Positions 53,033-61,493 of a stretch of 64,000 bases of DNA are shown here, piece by piece. Source of the DNA: G963556115 sp963666605 (lineage in GTDB: Bacteria; Planctomycetota; SZUA-567); NCBI GenBank assembly GCA_965140405.1, contig OZ223208.1, positions 1,922,001 to 1,986,000 of the forward strand, read 5' to 3'. Under the pieces are notes generated by a model. The model worked only from the letters and a program-made list of their open reading frames with translations. It did no database searches and was not told the origin of the DNA. A program made the position numbers and the translations under genes. Position 1 is the first letter of the stretch; every line of letters begins with the position of its first letter.

Positions 53033-54076
53033 ATGATTATTGTCTTAAATAAAATTAACAGACTAAGTCTTATTAGAAGCTCACTTGGTCTTGTTCTCTT
53101 CGCTTTACTTGCAATTATAGTGAGTGGGTGTGGAAATGAAAAACCCAAAAAGCCAGATACTGGTAAGAGGGTGGAGTATAGTGAGAAGGATGTCAGTCTC
53201 ACTGTAGATGTTGATAAGACAACACTACTACTAGCTCAAGATATCGGAGTTAAATTGACTGCTTCGGCGCCGGAAGGGTGGACGATAACTTTTCCTGAGT
53301 TTTCGAAAAAATTTGGTGAACTTGATATTATTGATGAGGTAGATTCTAAAGAATTACTTGGCGTGAAAAAGAATGAGGTAGAAAAAGTAGTTGAAATAAA
53401 ACTGTCCTCACAACTAGCTGGTAAGTATGCACTACCAGAGTTCACTGTAAAATTTAAAAGTCCTGCGGCAAAACTTGAGCATAGTATTACGACAAAGCCT
53501 ATAGACATTGTTGTAAGCACGCTTCTTGGTAATGACACTAAACCAGAATTAAAAGATATTGGTGATGTCTGGAGCCTTGAGAAAGATTATTTTGTGTGGT
53601 ATCTCACAGGTAGTCTTCTCATATTGATTATTCTTGTTGTTGCGGTACTGGCAGTTATAAAGTATCTTCATAGGTTGGCTCGCCTCAGAGCATTGAGTAA
53701 ACCATTCTTTACAGCTCTAAAGGAGCTTGACCTTTTAGAGAAATCTGGAAGTATTGAAAATGGAATGGACGATCTTGTGTATACAAAGATGAGTGATATT
53801 CTTAGATATTATATCGAAGCTAGATTTGGTATTGTTGCTTCCAAGAGTACAACTGAAGAGTTTTTAGCCAAAATTAGTGATGATAAACTTCTTATTAGTA
53901 GCTACTCTGAGCTTCTAAAAGTCTTCTTGCAGAAATGTGATATTGTAAAATTTGCCAAATATGACGCTAGTGAGAAAGAGTGCCGTGATGTATTGAAAAG
54001 CTGCAGATACTTTATACTTGAAACCAAGAGAGAAGAGATCAGATATCATGGTGAGTTCGGTGTGGTGGACGAATAG
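53033..54076 (+). CDS. Membrane-anchored lipoprotein of the MoxR/Bat operon
   Basis: The protein has 347 residues. The signal peptide ends in a lipobox IIVSGC (lipidated Cys33). Residues 45-165 form a beta-rich domain resembling the repeats of BatD (LTVDVDKTTLLLAQDIGVKL). A transmembrane helix lies near 193-215, and a helical cytoplasmic domain of about 130 residues follows (ILRYYIEARFGIVASKSTTEEFL), like the DUF4381 and BatD C-termini. It therefore looks like a BatD-type accessory sitting between DUF58 and batA. A lipidated N-terminus with a later transmembrane helix is unusual. Confidence 0.8.
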   Translation: MIIVLNKINRLSLIRSSLGLVLFALLAIIVSGCGNEKPKKPDTGKRVEYSEKDVSLTVDVDKTTLLLAQDIGVKLTASAPEGWTITFPEFSKKFGELDIIDEVDSKELLGVKKNEVEKVVEIKLSSQLAGKYALPEFTVKFKSPAAKLEHSITTKPIDIVVSTLLGNDTKPELKDIGDVWSLEKDYFVWYLTGSLLILIILVVAVLAVIKYLHRLARLRALSKPFFTALKELDLLEKSGSIENGMDDLVYTKMSDILRYYIEARFGIVASKSTTEEFLAKISDDKLLISSYSELLKVFLQKCDIVKFAKYDASEKECRDVLKSCRYFILETKREEIRYHGEFGVVDE

Positions 54077-54091
54077 AATGGAGAGATATTT

Positions 54092-55123
54092 ATGCAGATA
54101 GGAAATTATTCAGCACTACTGCTCCTACTGGTAATACCGCTGATGTTATATATTAAAAAGCGCTACTCAAAGAATGCCAGCGTCAAGGTCTCAAGTATTC
54201 ATAACTTTAAGCGGTTGAAGCCAACTCTCAAGCAGCGGCTACGGGTTATACCGTTAATACTTCGAATTCTAGCGGTTATACTACTAGTGTTAGCTATTGC
54301 TAGACCAAGAGTAGGGCGTGATAAAGTTCTTAACCGGAGTGATGGTATTGCTATTGAGATGGTGCTTGATAGATCTAGTAGTATGAACGCAGGTATGAGA
54401 TACCAAGGTAAAGAGTCCAATAGACTTGAAGTTGCAAAGGTTGTCTTTGAAGATTTTATTCTTGGTAATTCTGAGCTAGCTGGGAGAAGTAATGATCTTG
54501 TAGGAATTGTAAGCTATGCAAGGTATTCGGACACAATCTGTCCGTTAACGCTTGATCATAAGACTCTTCCTGAATTTTTGAAACAGATTCATCTTCCTGT
54601 ATCAGAGATAGAAGATGGTACTGCTATTGGTGATGCTATAGAGCTTGCTGCTGCCAGACTGTATACTGCGGAGAAGGAGCTGAAGAATCGCAAGCTACTG
54701 AAGAGTGAAGATAGCGGCATAAAGAGTAAGATTATTATTCTCCTTACTGATGGGCAGGATAATGCAAGTAGAACTTCTTTGGAACAAGCAGTAAAAATTT
54801 GTTCTGATTGGGGTATCAAGGTCTATACTATTGGTATTGGAGAGAACCAAAGAGGTGGATTCCTTGCTAGTCGAAGTAATGGTGTCGACACAAGGAGTTT
54901 GAAGTATATCAGCCAGAAGACTGGTGGAAAGTTCTATCTCGCTGACAGTGATAGTACTATGGAGCAGATATATAAAAATATCGATGAGCTTGAGAAAAGT
55001 GAGGTTGAATCTATAAAGTATACAGAGTACGCGGAGAGGTTTATGGAGCTTGCTACTCTAGCTCTTGCTGTACTTATTCTTGAGTTGTTGCTTCGAGCAA
55101 CTTTATTCAGAGTTATACCGTAA
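54092..55123 (+). CDS. batA: BatA: membrane protein with von Willebrand factor A domain
   Basis: Bat proteins were named for Bacteroides aerotolerance; their molecular role is still debated. The 343-residue protein has an N-terminal hydrophobic segment (about 5-16), a second transmembrane helix near 53-69, then a VWA domain with the metal-binding motif D-R-S-S-S in LDRSSSMNAG. Later metal-site segments are DGTAIGDAI and LLTDGQDN. A C-terminal transmembrane helix (ELATLALAVLILELLLRATL) closes it. It starts 15 bases after the preceding gene with a GGAGAG site. Confidence 0.9.
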   Translation: MQIGNYSALLLLLVIPLMLYIKKRYSKNASVKVSSIHNFKRLKPTLKQRLRVIPLILRILAVILLVLAIARPRVGRDKVLNRSDGIAIEMVLDRSSSMNAGMRYQGKESNRLEVAKVVFEDFILGNSELAGRSNDLVGIVSYARYSDTICPLTLDHKTLPEFLKQIHLPVSEIEDGTAIGDAIELAAARLYTAEKELKNRKLLKSEDSGIKSKIIILLTDGQDNASRTSLEQAVKICSDWGIKVYTIGIGENQRGGFLASRSNGVDTRSLKYISQKTGGKFYLADSDSTMEQIYKNIDELEKSEVESIKYTEYAERFMELATLALAVLILELLLRATLFRVIP

Positions 55124-55155
55124 GATGATAAATCATAATTGTGGAGTTTGAATGC

Positions 55156-56211
55156 ATGAATGAACACTATTATAAATTACTTAATGAGACCGTTCTAATC
55201 CATTTGTTGTGGATTGTACCGTTCATAATTCTTATCTTTATGTATACTCGTTTGAGAAGAAATAGCATGCTCAAGCGTATCGCGGGTAATAGAATTATTG
55301 AGAGTATACGATCTGAGCTGAGTCCTAATAAGCGCTTCATTAAATCGTCTCTGATTGTTGTTGTTGCGGCTCTTATTGTTTTTGCGTTGGCTCGACCTGC
55401 GTGGAACCCTGAGGATATTGTGACAGAGCAGAAGGGACGTGATGTTGTCTTCTTGTTGGATGTGTCAAAGAGTATGTTGGCAGAAGATTTAAAGCCTAGT
55501 CGTTTGGAAGCTGCTAAACTTGCAATTGATGAGACTATTACAAGCATTGAAGGTGATAGAGTTGGTTTAGTGGCTTTTGCGGGTAATGCTTCGATTCTTT
55601 GTCCGCTTACAGTTGATTACTCATTTTTTAAGACAGCTCTTGATGGAGCGGGATACATGAGTGTTGATGTTGGCGGAACAATGCTAGCAGATGCGGTCAG
55701 AAAGTGTCTGGATGATTTACTACTCGACAGTGATGGTAAGAATAAGGATATTGTTATTATTACAGATGGTGGTGATGATGATGAGGCAGAGAATCGTTTT
55801 GCATTAGAGGTTGCTAGAGAGGCTGCAAGCCATGACATCAGGATTATTACAATCGGTATTGGTGATGAAAAAGTCGGTCGTAAGATCCCTTATACTGATA
55901 AAAATGGCAATAAACATTTTCTCAAGTATAAAGGTAAGGATGTCGTGACAAAGCTCAATGCCAATGTATTGCGCTCTATGGCAAAGGCTACAATTGGTGG
56001 TGCGTATGTAAATGTTGGTACTGATGCTTTTGACTTCCCATCAATATATAAGGAATTGATTGGTCGTGCTGAAAAGAGTAGTATTGGCGAATCCAAGGTG
56101 ACTACATATACAGAAGGTTTCCAGTATGTATTACTACTAGCTTTACTTTTACTTGTCGGAGAGTACATAATTAGTGAAAGGCGCAAAAATATAACGCGTA
56201 AGGAGGTGTAA
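55156..56211 (+). CDS. batB: BatB: membrane protein with von Willebrand factor A domain
   Basis: The ATG at 55156 with GGAG nine bases upstream gives 351 residues; a GTG at 55141 could add five. The topology is as in BatA: transmembrane helices near 12-30 and 55-72, then a VWA domain, then a C-terminal helix. The metal site is D-V-S-K-S in LLDVSKSMLAED, with GGTMLADAV and IITDGGDDDE completing it. BatA and BatB are paired paralogues in known Bat operons. batC starts four bases after its stop. Confidence 0.9.
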   Translation: MNEHYYKLLNETVLIHLLWIVPFIILIFMYTRLRRNSMLKRIAGNRIIESIRSELSPNKRFIKSSLIVVVAALIVFALARPAWNPEDIVTEQKGRDVVFLLDVSKSMLAEDLKPSRLEAAKLAIDETITSIEGDRVGLVAFAGNASILCPLTVDYSFFKTALDGAGYMSVDVGGTMLADAVRKCLDDLLLDSDGKNKDIVIITDGGDDDEAENRFALEVAREAASHDIRIITIGIGDEKVGRKIPYTDKNGNKHFLKYKGKDVVTKLNANVLRSMAKATIGGAYVNVGTDAFDFPSIYKELIGRAEKSSIGESKVTTYTEGFQYVLLLALLLLVGEYIISERRKNITRKEV

Positions 56212-56214
56212 GTA

Positions 56215-57615
56215 ATGAGATATATTGCAAGTATTCTGTGTTTATTTATCTTTATTGCCTCTACTGGTTATTCTGGAGATGATGCACCGAAAAAAGATGT
56301 TAAAAAAGTAAAAGATGAAAGAAACGGTAGCGTTGAAAAAGGTAATAAGTTATATATAGCAAAAAAATATAAGGAAGCTATTAAAGAGTACAATGGTTCT
56401 AAGCTTGATGATGGAGATACCTTAAATTTAGGTGTTACTGAGTTTAATAGCGGTAATGCACTTTATAGGTTGGGGGAATTTCCTAAAGCTATTGATTCAT
56501 ATAAAGAAGCTGCGCTGATCAGTAATAATAGCAGATTGCGCTCTGCGGCGATTTTTGGTCAAGGTAATGCGATGTTTAATATCGGTATGAGTAAGACTAA
56601 GGAGAAGGAAGAGGCAATAAAAGATTTAAAAGCAAGTGCAAAACTTTTCAAAAATGCCTACAAGGTTGATAATTCAAATATGAATAGTGTCTATAACTTG
56701 GAGTTTGTTAACAACATAATTAAGAAACTCGAAGACGAACTTGAAAAAGAGAAAAAGCAGAATCAACAGAATCAGCAAAATCAACAGAATCAACAGAATC
56801 AGCAAAATCAACAGAATCAACAGAATCAACAGAATCAACAGAATCAACAGAATCAACAGAATCAACAGAATCAACAGAATCAACAGAATCAACAGAATCA
56901 ACAGAATCAACAGAATCAACAGAATCAGCAGAATCAACAGAATCAGCAGAATCAGCAGAATCAGCAGAATCAGCAGAATCAGCAGAATCAGCAGAATCAG
57001 CAGAATCAGCAGAATCAGCAGAATCAAAAAAATAAACAGCAACAGCAGAAATTAGATAAACTTCAGAAAGAGCAGCAGGATTTACAGGATAAATCTGAGA
57101 AGCAATCGCAAAGTCCTTCTGAGATTCAGAAAAAGCAGGAAGAATTATCAAAGAAGACTGAAGAGTTAAAAAATGAATTGAAAAATGACGTATCTAAAGG
57201 TCAAAATCAGGATTCTAAAAATAAGAAAGAGGCTAGTAAAAATCTGGAAGAAGCTGCTAAAAAGCAGGAAAAAGCAGAAGAGGAACTCAAGAAAAATAAT
57301 TTGGAAAGTGCTGCTAAAGCTCAACAAGAGGCTGCTGATAAAATGAAGGATGCTCTTGATTCTTTAAGAGGTGATAAGGATAATAAAACTGAAGACAAAC
57401 CTGAAAATGAAGAAGGTGATGATCAAAACGAGCAGAGCGAGCAGCAAAATGATGGTGAACAAAATGATCAAGGTGAACCTCTTGCGATGGAAATGTCTGA
57501 TGAAGAAGCGTCTGAGAGAATTGCCGGTAACATTCTTAGACGTGAACAGACAGACAATGATAGGCGTCGTAAAATGCGGCTTGGTAGGATGATTAGAGTT
57601 GATAAAGATTGGTAA
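56215..57615 (+). CDS. batC: BatC: TPR protein with a long Asn-Gln-Gln repeat
   Basis: The protein has 466 residues. A signal peptide (MRYIASILCLFIFIASTGYS) precedes TPR repeats at about 40-165 (FNSGNALYRLGEFPKAIDSY). Residues 182-271 are 30 units of the tripeptide Gln-Asn-Gln, encoded by a 9-bp minisatellite. A Gln/Lys/Glu-rich coiled-coil region and acidic stretch follow, then a conserved end: EEASERIAGNILRREQTDNDRRRKMR. BatC proteins are periplasmic TPR proteins that interact with other Bat proteins, but this NQQ tract is far longer than usual linkers. AAGGAGGTG lies seven bases upstream. Confidence 0.88.
   Translation: MRYIASILCLFIFIASTGYSGDDAPKKDVKKVKDERNGSVEKGNKLYIAKKYKEAIKEYNGSKLDDGDTLNLGVTEFNSGNALYRLGEFPKAIDSYKEAALISNNSRLRSAAIFGQGNAMFNIGMSKTKEKEEAIKDLKASAKLFKNAYKVDNSNMNSVYNLEFVNNIIKKLEDELEKEKKQNQQNQQNQQNQQNQQNQQNQQNQQNQQNQQNQQNQQNQQNQQNQQNQQNQQNQQNQQNQQNQQNQQNQQNQQNQQNQQNQQNQQNQQNQKNKQQQQKLDKLQKEQQDLQDKSEKQSQSPSEIQKKQEELSKKTEELKNELKNDVSKGQNQDSKNKKEASKNLEEAAKKQEKAEEELKKNNLESAAKAQQEAADKMKDALDSLRGDKDNKTEDKPENEEGDDQNEQSEQQNDGEQNDQGEPLAMEMSDEEASERIAGNILRREQTDNDRRRKMRLGRMIRVDKDW
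56758..57027 (+). repeat. 9-bp coding minisatellite in batC (30 copies)
   Basis: The unit is CAGAATCA[A/G], repeated 30 times without interruption over 270 bases. Units 1-7 show a 27-bp higher-order pattern with CAA/CAG variants. Pure CAGAATCAA units run from 56821 to 56919, and pure CAGAATCAG units from 56938 to 57018. Block-wise homogenisation of a silent third-position difference points to recent slippage or unequal crossing-over. Unit number can change without shifting the frame. Confidence 0.95.
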
Positions 57616-57664
57616 GAGCAACTTTTTGATCATGTTTATAAAGTTATGAGTAGAGGGTGTTAAT

Positions 57665-59191
57665 ATGTCAAAACTCAGAATGATAGTAATGATTCTCTTT
57701 GTGAGTATTATGGCTGGAGGTGTAGTTTGTGCATCCGAAGTCAAGGTGAATGCACTAGTTGAGAGTAATGAAGTTGGTATGTCGGAAGAGTTTGTATTCC
57801 AAATACAGGTGGAAAGCGACAGCGATGATATTACATTACCTGATATGACAAGTGTTACTGGTTTTACTCACAAGTATTTAGGAGGATTTCCTCAGTCAAG
57901 TACAGTTTTTAGTAATATAAATGGTCGTAAGAAGCTGGTAACCAAGAAAATGTATATTCTTAGTTATAAATTGAGCCCAAAGTCCAAGGGTATGCACGTA
58001 ATTCCTGAACTTACTCTTACAGTTGATGGAAAAGAGTATCGAACTAAGCCTATAAGTATTAACGTATCAGAAGGTAATATGGATGATGTTCAAAGTATAC
58101 TAGAGTATAAATTACCACGAAATAAAGTATATCTAGGTGAGACCGTCCCTGTTGAACTTGTATGGAGCTTTAGGAATAGTCCTCAACTTAATAATATCGA
58201 TGTCCCAGCGTTTACTGATGATAGGTTTATTGTTTCAAAAGCTAATGTACCAACAAAGGTAAATCGAGATGAAAGGTTGGTTGATATCTTTTTCAACGGT
58301 TCAAAGTACTGGGCTATTCAGAGTGAGACGATTATTGATGGTGTAGCTTATGCTACTATAACTATCAAGTGGTATATATCTGCTAAAGAGACGGGTAGGG
58401 TTAATTTATTACCTTCTTCGATTATTGGCTCAACTGTCGTTGGTTATAAGAAGAGCTCAAGGTTCGGCGGGATGCCTAGAGGTTTATCAAGCATGTTTGG
58501 TGACGATCCTTTCTTTAGTGGTAAAGAGCCAATTGTAAAGCAGTTTAAAACAACTACAAAACCTGTTAGTCTAGACGTTTTACCGTTGCCTTCGAATGGC
58601 AAACCTGTAAACTTTAGTGGAGTCATCTCTCCAATTAAACTTGGAGCAGAAGCAAATACTGATTCGGCATCTGTTGGTGAGCCTATTGGTGTTGATCTAT
58701 TTGTTATGGGTAATGATAATATTTATAACATGGAGTTGCCTGATTTTAATATGCAGGAATCCATAAAAGGAAGATTCAAAGTAAGTGAAGATACTACCGG
58801 TCAGGTAATCATTGGAGATATGCGCAGGTATAAATTAACCTTTAGGGCATTGACCTCCAGTGTTAGCGAAATACCTCCACTAGAAGTCTCGTACTTTGAT
58901 CCTAAAATTAATGAATACAAGACCGCTTCAACTGAGGCGATTCCTGTTAAGATACAAGCAGCGAAAATCATAACTGCAAGTGATATTGAAACAACCGATC
59001 CTATTAAGACCAAAGTAAAACCTTTGGAAGAGAACAAGAACGGTATTTTCGAAAATTATGTTGATGAAGGAGTTTTGGTAAATCTTAATATACCTGTGTG
59101 GAAATTCCTTAGTGAAAGAAAGGTTTTTTCTAGCAATTTTTCCTGGTTGTTACTTCTCGCTCCTCTTGTGGCATTTTTTACAAAGACGTAG
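57665..59191 (+). CDS. batD: BatD, N-terminal and central part (frame broken near the C-terminus)
   Basis: The 508-residue product has a signal peptide (about residues 1-23, SIMAGGVVCA) and repeated beta-sandwich domains, including VNALVESNEVGMSEEFVFQI, VYLGETVPVELVWSF and GEPIGVDLFVMG. These match BatD (oxygen-tolerance protein). It ends abruptly after a transmembrane helix (FSWLLLLAPLVAFF) with residues TKT and a TAG. In BatD a cytoplasmic helical domain should follow; it is present in the next reading frame. The frames join exactly if one T is dropped from the T6 run at 59174-59179. The start has GAGGG upstream. Confidence 0.85.
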   Translation: MSKLRMIVMILFVSIMAGGVVCASEVKVNALVESNEVGMSEEFVFQIQVESDSDDITLPDMTSVTGFTHKYLGGFPQSSTVFSNINGRKKLVTKKMYILSYKLSPKSKGMHVIPELTLTVDGKEYRTKPISINVSEGNMDDVQSILEYKLPRNKVYLGETVPVELVWSFRNSPQLNNIDVPAFTDDRFIVSKANVPTKVNRDERLVDIFFNGSKYWAIQSETIIDGVAYATITIKWYISAKETGRVNLLPSSIIGSTVVGYKKSSRFGGMPRGLSSMFGDDPFFSGKEPIVKQFKTTTKPVSLDVLPLPSNGKPVNFSGVISPIKLGAEANTDSASVGEPIGVDLFVMGNDNIYNMELPDFNMQESIKGRFKVSEDTTGQVIIGDMRRYKLTFRALTSSVSEIPPLEVSYFDPKINEYKTASTEAIPVKIQAAKIITASDIETTDPIKTKVKPLEENKNGIFENYVDEGVLVNLNIPVWKFLSERKVFSSNFSWLLLLAPLVAFFTKT

Positions 59192-59540
59192 AAGCAGTAC
59201 TGCCAGTAAGCGGGCATCATCACGTGCTATAAAAGACTTTGAATCACGGATGTCTAAGTTCGCGAAGACCCAAGCAAGTGCTGAAGACTTGACAGAGGTA
59301 ATTACAACATATTTTAAATCTAAGTTCTTGATAGATGATAGAGAATTTACTCTTTCTGAGATGGTAGAGATTCTTGAAGGTCTTGGAAGTGTTGAAGAAA
59401 ATCTTATTGAGAACTATAAAAAAATTGCAGAGTACTGCGAAGCATGTTGCTATGCAGGTGGGGTAGGTCAGATCGTAAGTAAGTCCTTTATTGATAGTGT
59501 CTCTAAGGTTATGATTGGAATTGACAAAGAGATAGGTTGA
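59112..59540 (+). pseudogene. batD: C-terminal cytoplasmic part of BatD, displaced by one base
   Basis: From about 59178 this frame encodes LQRRRSSTASKRASSRAIKD and a helical domain of some 115 residues (LTEVITTYFKSKFLIDDREF, then EYCEACCYAGG) that is the expected end of BatD. Bases 59112-59177 of this frame only shadow the BatD transmembrane helix, and no ribosome site supports its own start. Dropping one T from the T6 tract joins both parts into a protein of about 627 residues. Whether this is a mutation, a sequencing error or slippage cannot be told. Confidence 0.72.
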
Positions 59541-59583
59541 TATTTATTATTCGTGAATTTAAAATATGCATGTGAGAGTCTAT

Positions 59584-60408
59584 ATGAAAAAAATTGGATC
59601 GCTTTTACTAATATTATGTTTTTTTACTGGCGTGGCTTTTGCAGAAGACCCTAATCAGGCTCTCTTTGATAAAGTTAATGAAGCCATCAATGAAGCAGCA
59701 GCTGCTGGTGAGAGTCACCCTAAAGTTCAAAAAGAAGCTTATGCAAAAGCAGCGGCTCTTTACACTCAGATTATTGATAATGGGGTAAATAATAATAAGA
59801 TATACTATAACCTTGGAAATTGTTATTTTCAGATGGGTGAATACCCTAAGGCTATCTTAAATTATCGAAGAGCTCTGATATATATGCCTGCTGATAAAGA
59901 ATGCGAATCTAATATTGCCAAAGCAAAACGTATACTTAGAGACGAGGAGCCTGAGAAACCAAACAGTGGTTTCATTGATAAGATAGTTTCGTTCAATACC
60001 AAGATTCCACTATATGCTAAAGAGTATTTCGCTGATATTTCTTGGGTTTTATTCTGGGGTGGCTTGGTTGGTTTCTTCTACCTAAGAAAGAAGGCTAGTA
60101 AAAAGAATTTTATCCTTATTGCTGTTGTCTGGTGGTTATGTCTTGTCTCTGTCTCTTTGCTCTCATACCTTGCTTCTTCCAACTCGGATGGAATAATTCT
60201 TACTAATGAGGCGATTGCTCGAAAGGGTGACGGGGAGAGTTATGAAAAGGCATTCCTAAAACCTTTAAAAGCTGGTACAGAGTTCACTCTACTTGAGGAG
60301 AGAGGCGACTGGGTCAAAGTTGAGCTTACAGCAGGTAATAAGTGTTGGTTAAAGGCTGCTGATGTTGGTTTGGTTAAAGATGGAGCTGTCGAGGAATCCC
60401 AAGATTAA
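59584..60408 (+). CDS. batE: BatE: TPR and SH3-domain membrane protein
   Basis: The ATG at 59584 gives 274 residues with a clean signal peptide (MKKIGSLLLILCFFTGVAFA); an ATG 18 bases upstream adds residues that spoil it. TPR repeats follow (about 40-115: NKIYYNLGNCYFQMGEYPKA and ILNYRRALIYMPADKECESN). Two transmembrane helices lie near 155-170 and 180-200, and a C-terminal bacterial SH3 domain ends with GTEFTLLEERGDWVKVEL. This order matches BatE. It closes the Bat operon, followed by a strong bidirectional terminator. Confidence 0.88.
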   Translation: MKKIGSLLLILCFFTGVAFAEDPNQALFDKVNEAINEAAAAGESHPKVQKEAYAKAAALYTQIIDNGVNNNKIYYNLGNCYFQMGEYPKAILNYRRALIYMPADKECESNIAKAKRILRDEEPEKPNSGFIDKIVSFNTKIPLYAKEYFADISWVLFWGGLVGFFYLRKKASKKNFILIAVVWWLCLVSVSLLSYLASSNSDGIILTNEAIARKGDGESYEKAFLKPLKAGTEFTLLEERGDWVKVELTAGNKCWLKAADVGLVKDGAVEESQD

Positions 60409-60436
60409 GCTGTTTACTCAATATTAATTCTTATCA

Positions 60437-60478
60437 TTATAAACGCCGCAGAAATACGATTTTCTGCGGCGTTTATAA
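60437..60478. terminator. Bidirectional terminator between batE and the site-2 protease gene
   Basis: A perfect 18-bp inverted repeat (60437-60454 with 60461-60478) encloses TACGAT. The GC-rich core with A/T ends suits termination in both directions for the convergent genes. Confidence 0.88.
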
Positions 60479-60497
60479 ATAGTATATTAGATTTAAA

Positions 60498-61490
60498 TTA
60501 CTTAAAGTTCTTTTTGTACTTCTTACTTGCACTCTGAAGAAGTGCCTTTTCACCAGGAGATAGAGTTGATATACCTTCCTCCTTGACTTTTCTTAGGACT
60601 TCATCTACTCTGTCATCAAGTTCAGTGCGTTTGGCCTTCAACTTGGCTTCTTTTGAAGCTTTTCTCTTCTTTCTCCATGCACCAATTATACTATCCTCTT
60701 TAAATGTATCTTTGCTACTCTTTTTTGATTTATTATAATTGCTGCTATTATAGGTAGCATCTTTATGTTTATCACTTTTGAAACTATTCTGCCACGTGTC
60801 GTGCATAGAGCTGTATCTTGCAGCGTACATACGGGCTTGCAGTTCTTGGTTTCCCTGGAAGTAGACTAGGACTCCAATGAGAATCATAAATAGACCATTA
60901 GGGTTTCCAGATAGCATGTTTAGTGCTCCATATCCACATAATAGGGCAACACCAGCAATTGTCATTGGTTTGACAAAGCGCAATGCTTTTTCAGGTCCTT
61001 TGAATATCATTATTGTTGCTAAAGCTATTCGTCCACCATCCATTGGAAATACTGGGATAAGGTTGAAAATTGCTAGAAAAGTATTCATATATGTCAGGTA
61101 ATAGAAAAGTTCAATTGCTGGACTATTTTGCAGAACTATCATCATGATTAATGATATTCCAGCAATAAATAAACTTACAATAGGTCCCATTATTGCAATT
61201 AAAATCTCTGCCTTGGGGCCGGGAATAAGCCCGCCTATTTCAGCAGCTCCGCCGAGCATATGGAGAACAATACGGTTTACCCTTACACCAAATTTTTGTG
61301 ATACCACAGAGTGTCCAAGTTCATGGGCAAGAACGCAAACCGGTATAAGGAGCATTGACAATACTGCATATATACCTGACTGGCTGTACTGCATGATAAA
61401 TAGTCCTGTGATAAGATATAATGAATATGCGATGTGAACATCGATACCCAGTATTCTGCCAACTTTATGTGAGGATAAAAGAAAGTTCAT
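60498..61490 (-). CDS. Site-2-protease-family (M50) zinc metalloprotease
   Basis: This 330-residue intramembrane protease has the zinc motif HELGH (56-60) in a hydrophobic helix and the second signature NLIPVFPMDGGR (143-154), whose Asp completes the site. About five or six transmembrane helices occupy residues 15-215. The C-terminal 110 residues are highly charged, Lys- and Ser-rich and cytosolic. No PDZ or CBS domain is visible, unlike RseP or the CBS-type family members. S2P proteases cleave membrane-bound signalling proteins; the substrate is unknown. It begins three bases after the AsmA-like gene's stop. Confidence 0.9.
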   Translation of the reverse strand: MNFLLSSHKVGRILGIDVHIAYSLYLITGLFIMQYSQSGIYAVLSMLLIPVCVLAHELGHSVVSQKFGVRVNRIVLHMLGGAAEIGGLIPGPKAEILIAIMGPIVSLFIAGISLIMMIVLQNSPAIELFYYLTYMNTFLAIFNLIPVFPMDGGRIALATIMIFKGPEKALRFVKPMTIAGVALLCGYGALNMLSGNPNGLFMILIGVLVYFQGNQELQARMYAARYSSMHDTWQNSFKSDKHKDATYNSSNYNKSKKSSKDTFKEDSIIGAWRKKRKASKEAKLKAKRTELDDRVDEVLRKVKEEGISTLSPGEKALLQSASKKYKKNFK

Positions 61491-61493
61491 TTG

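Noticed and set aside
56674..57151. LILLILL- and DSADSV-type ORFs in the batC repeat on the minus strand, and the INRINR plus-strand frame
   Set aside because: All are the six-frame echo of the 9-bp minisatellite, which never contains a stop in several frames.
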